Origin: Desulfobacteraceae bacterium | GTDB taxonomy: Bacteria > Desulfobacterota > Desulfobacteria > Desulfobacterales > Desulfosalsimonadaceae | Direction of reading: 5' to 3' | DNA length: 8,320 nt | NCBI GenBank assembly: GCA_011389605.1 | Contig: JAABTZ010000115.1 | Location: forward strand, 1-8,320 | In this document: positions 7,852 to 8,320 of the stretch, piece by piece | Position numbering within the stretch: the stretch's first letter is position 1 | How the letters are laid out: the number at the start of each line of letters is the position of its first letter | Translations under genes and position numbers: made by a program | The notes under the pieces: model-generated | The model's database searches: none | Seen by the model: only the letters and a program-made list of their open reading frames with translations | What the model was told of the DNA's origin: nothing

Positions 7852-7900
7852 TATGTAAGAATTTGTGCAGCTTAGAAATTTTTACGAGCCATTACCAACC
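7838..7900 (-). promoter_or_regulatory. Antiterminator pairing (2:3) of the ilv attenuator
   Basis: Segment 2, GGTTGGTAATGG (7889-7900), pairs with segment 3, CCGTTATCAGCC (7838-7849), over 12 consecutive positions, nine Watson-Crick and three G-U. Segment 3 is also the left arm of the terminator, so the two structures exclude each other. Segment 2 contains the last codons and TAA stop of the leader peptide. A ribosome that finishes the peptide therefore covers segment 2 and allows termination, while one stalled further upstream leaves it free to form the antiterminator. Confidence 0.85.
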
Positions 7901-7973
7901 CCGTCTCCCGTCAAGGACATCTACGCCCAGTACGGGTACGATAATAAGGATAATAATAAGGCTGAAAATGGCC
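7887..7973 (-). promoter_or_regulatory. Protector (1:2) hairpin of the ilv attenuator
   Basis: Segment 1, GGCCATTTTCAGCC (7960-7973, leader codons 5-10), can pair with segment 2, GGTTGGTAATGGCT (7887-7900), at 13 of 14 positions, with three G-U wobbles and one T-T mismatch. It competes with the 2:3 antiterminator. When the leader is not translated, 1:2 would form and leave 3:4 to terminate. Segment 1 sits directly before the run of Ile/Leu/Val codons, so a stalled ribosome would mask it. Confidence 0.78.
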
Positions 7974-7987
7974 GGCCGGAAATTCAT
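7892..7987 (-). CDS. ilvL: ilv operon leader peptide, 31 residues, Ile/Leu/Val-rich
   Basis: A short frame from ATG (7985-7987) to TAA (7892-7894). Of 31 residues, six are Ile, four Leu and four Val; residues 10-17 read LIIILIIV, followed by P18, V19, L20, then V22, V24 and L25. Its role is regulatory: the ribosome's progress through these codons reports the supply of charged Ile-, Leu- and Val-tRNA, as in the E. coli ilvL and ilvB leaders, and decides which hairpin forms downstream. Ile codons are ATT or ATC, Val codons mainly GTA, Leu codons mainly CTT. The binding site is weak: GGA at 7997-7999, 9 nt upstream. It begins about 70 nt below the predicted transcription start and ends about 40 nt before the terminator stem. 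It has no sequence homology claim to E. coli IlvL; the name follows function and position. Confidence 0.9.
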   Translation of the reverse strand: MNFRPAIFSLIIILIIVPVLGVDVLDGRRGW

Positions 7988-8061
7988 TTTTTGTGATCCG
8001 TTTGGCTCTGGTTTCCGTAAATAAAAAAGAACAACAAAACCAATTATTGAATTCTAGACTT

Positions 8062-8089
8062 ATTATCAGCAGGCAATGTGCGTTGTCAA
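8062..8089 (-). promoter_or_regulatory. Sigma70-type promoter of the ilv operon
   Basis: Minus-strand TTGACA (8084-8089) matches the -35 consensus exactly. After a 16-bp spacer comes GATAAT (8062-8067), five of six bases of the -10 consensus; ATAATA with a 17-bp spacer is the alternative register. Transcription would start near 8054-8056, giving a leader of about 260 nt before ilvD, with the leader peptide starting about 70 nt in. It is the only good promoter seen upstream of the leader peptide. Confidence 0.82.
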
Positions 8090-8097
8090 GCATTAAA

Positions 8098-8198
8098 TTT
8101 GACGGCTTCGTAAAAAGTTCAATATCTGCGTTACGCGCGATTTCTGAAGAATTTCACGTCCGGCTAAACACAGGGAAAACCCATGAATGCCCCGCCTG
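8098..8198. other. Gene-free spacer between the hydrolase stop and the ilv promoter; possible interspersed-repeat arm
   Basis: About 100 bp without a plausible gene. Small symmetric elements are visible: GCGTTACGC (8128-8136) and TTCTGAAGAA (8142-8151). The stretch beginning TTTGACGGCTTCGTAAAAAG (8098-8117) resembles in style inverted-repeat ends that I recall from intergenic DNA of sulfate-reducing bacteria, but this is memory rather than a comparison, and no second arm is seen here. No convincing terminator for the upstream hydrolase gene was found: the GGGTTTTCCC hairpin at 8173-8182 is short and has no T-run. Confidence 0.3.
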
Positions 8199-8308
8199 TC
8201 AGCCGACAAGGTATTGTTTGAACCAGTCAAGGGTGTTTTTCATAAAAGTGCGTTGGTGCTTAGGATCGGTTAAAGGGTGATCTCCTCCGGGCAGGGACAG
8301 AAGTTTTT
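8199..8308 (-). CDS. C-terminal end of an alpha/beta-hydrolase-like protein (partial, runs off the contig end)
   Basis: Only the last ~36 codons are present, ending at TGA (8199-8201). The peptide reads KLLSLPGGDHPLTDPKHQ and so on, finishing with LDWFKQYLVG. The pattern of a hydrophobic strand, G-D-H, then a helix with a Trp-Phe pair near the C-terminus is typical of the region around the catalytic histidine (here encoded at 8277-8279) in alpha/beta-hydrolase-fold enzymes. Substrate and subfamily cannot be told. It lies upstream of and in the same direction as the ilv operon, but the ilv promoter and attenuator separate them, so it is probably unrelated. Reading further right meets TAA at 8307-8309, but base 8309 belongs to the adapter, so that stop is an artefact. 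Confidence 0.6.
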
Positions 8309-8320
8309 AGATCGGAAGAG
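8309..8320 (+). other. Illumina adapter remnant at the contig end
   Basis: The last 12 bases, AGATCGGAAGAG, are identical to the start of the standard Illumina TruSeq adapter. They sit exactly at the sequence end and break the reading frame of the hydrolase fragment with an immediate stop codon. They should be treated as untrimmed library sequence, not as genome. Confidence 0.92.

Noticed and set aside
7800..7990. T-box or other riboswitch controlling ilvD
   Set aside because: No T-box consensus and no conserved specifier-type architecture was seen. The leader peptide with mutually exclusive stems explains the sequence without one.
7911..8093. A 60-codon minus-strand frame across the ilv leader region
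   Set aside because: Its ATG lies upstream of the predicted -35 box, so it would not be on the operon transcript; its composition is unremarkable (a Tyr-rich stretch arises from the Ile codons read out of frame), and the leader peptide in another frame explains the region.
8173..8182. GGGTTTTCCC hairpin as terminator of the upstream hydrolase gene
   Set aside because: The stem is three base pairs with weak extension and no following T-run.
7993..8280. A 95-codon plus-strand frame across the ilv promoter and hydrolase end
   Set aside because: It runs antisense through the promoter, the spacer and the hydrolase C-terminus and has no recognisable features.

Overview
The window carries a branched-chain amino acid biosynthesis operon, read entirely on the minus strand (right to left). 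Protein character suggests an anaerobic or microaerophilic Desulfobacterota-like bacterium. The grounds are a citramalate synthase of the Geobacter/sulfate-reducer type, a KARI with a 'GYGVQGPAQALN' nucleotide-binding loop, moderate GC coding sequence and AT-rich spacers. This placement is an inference from protein style, not a search result. The last 12 bases match the start of the Illumina adapter, so the right edge is the raw end of a draft or metagenomic contig.

Layout in the direction of transcription. At the far right are the last ~36 codons of an alpha/beta-hydrolase-like gene, then about 110 bp without a gene that may be part of an interspersed repeat. Next come a strong sigma70-type promoter (TTGACA, 16 bp, GATAAT) and a ~260-nt leader. 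The leader encodes a 31-residue peptide with 14 Ile/Leu/Val residues, including eight in a row. It is followed by a rho-independent terminator with mutually exclusive 1:2, 2:3 and 3:4 pairings, so it is a complete classical transcription attenuator. Then follow ilvD, ilvB, ilvN, a 70-bp array of ten heptanucleotides, ilvC, cimA and leuA. leuA overlaps cimA by one base and runs off the left edge.

The genes work together as follows. CimA condenses pyruvate and acetyl-CoA to citramalate, feeding 2-oxobutyrate (via LeuCD and LeuB, not in the window) to isoleucine without threonine deaminase. IlvBN, IlvC and IlvD run the shared valine/isoleucine pathway. LeuA draws 2-ketoisovalerate into leucine. 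The leader peptide senses all three end products, matching an operon that makes all three.

The most notable observations are the attenuator (its leader gene is very short and easily missed), the heptad array between ilvN and ilvC, and an IlvC cofactor loop in which the usual 2'-phosphate-binding residues are replaced by acidic or bulky ones, predicting NADH preference. No RNA genes, insertion sequences, CRISPR arrays or phage genes were seen.
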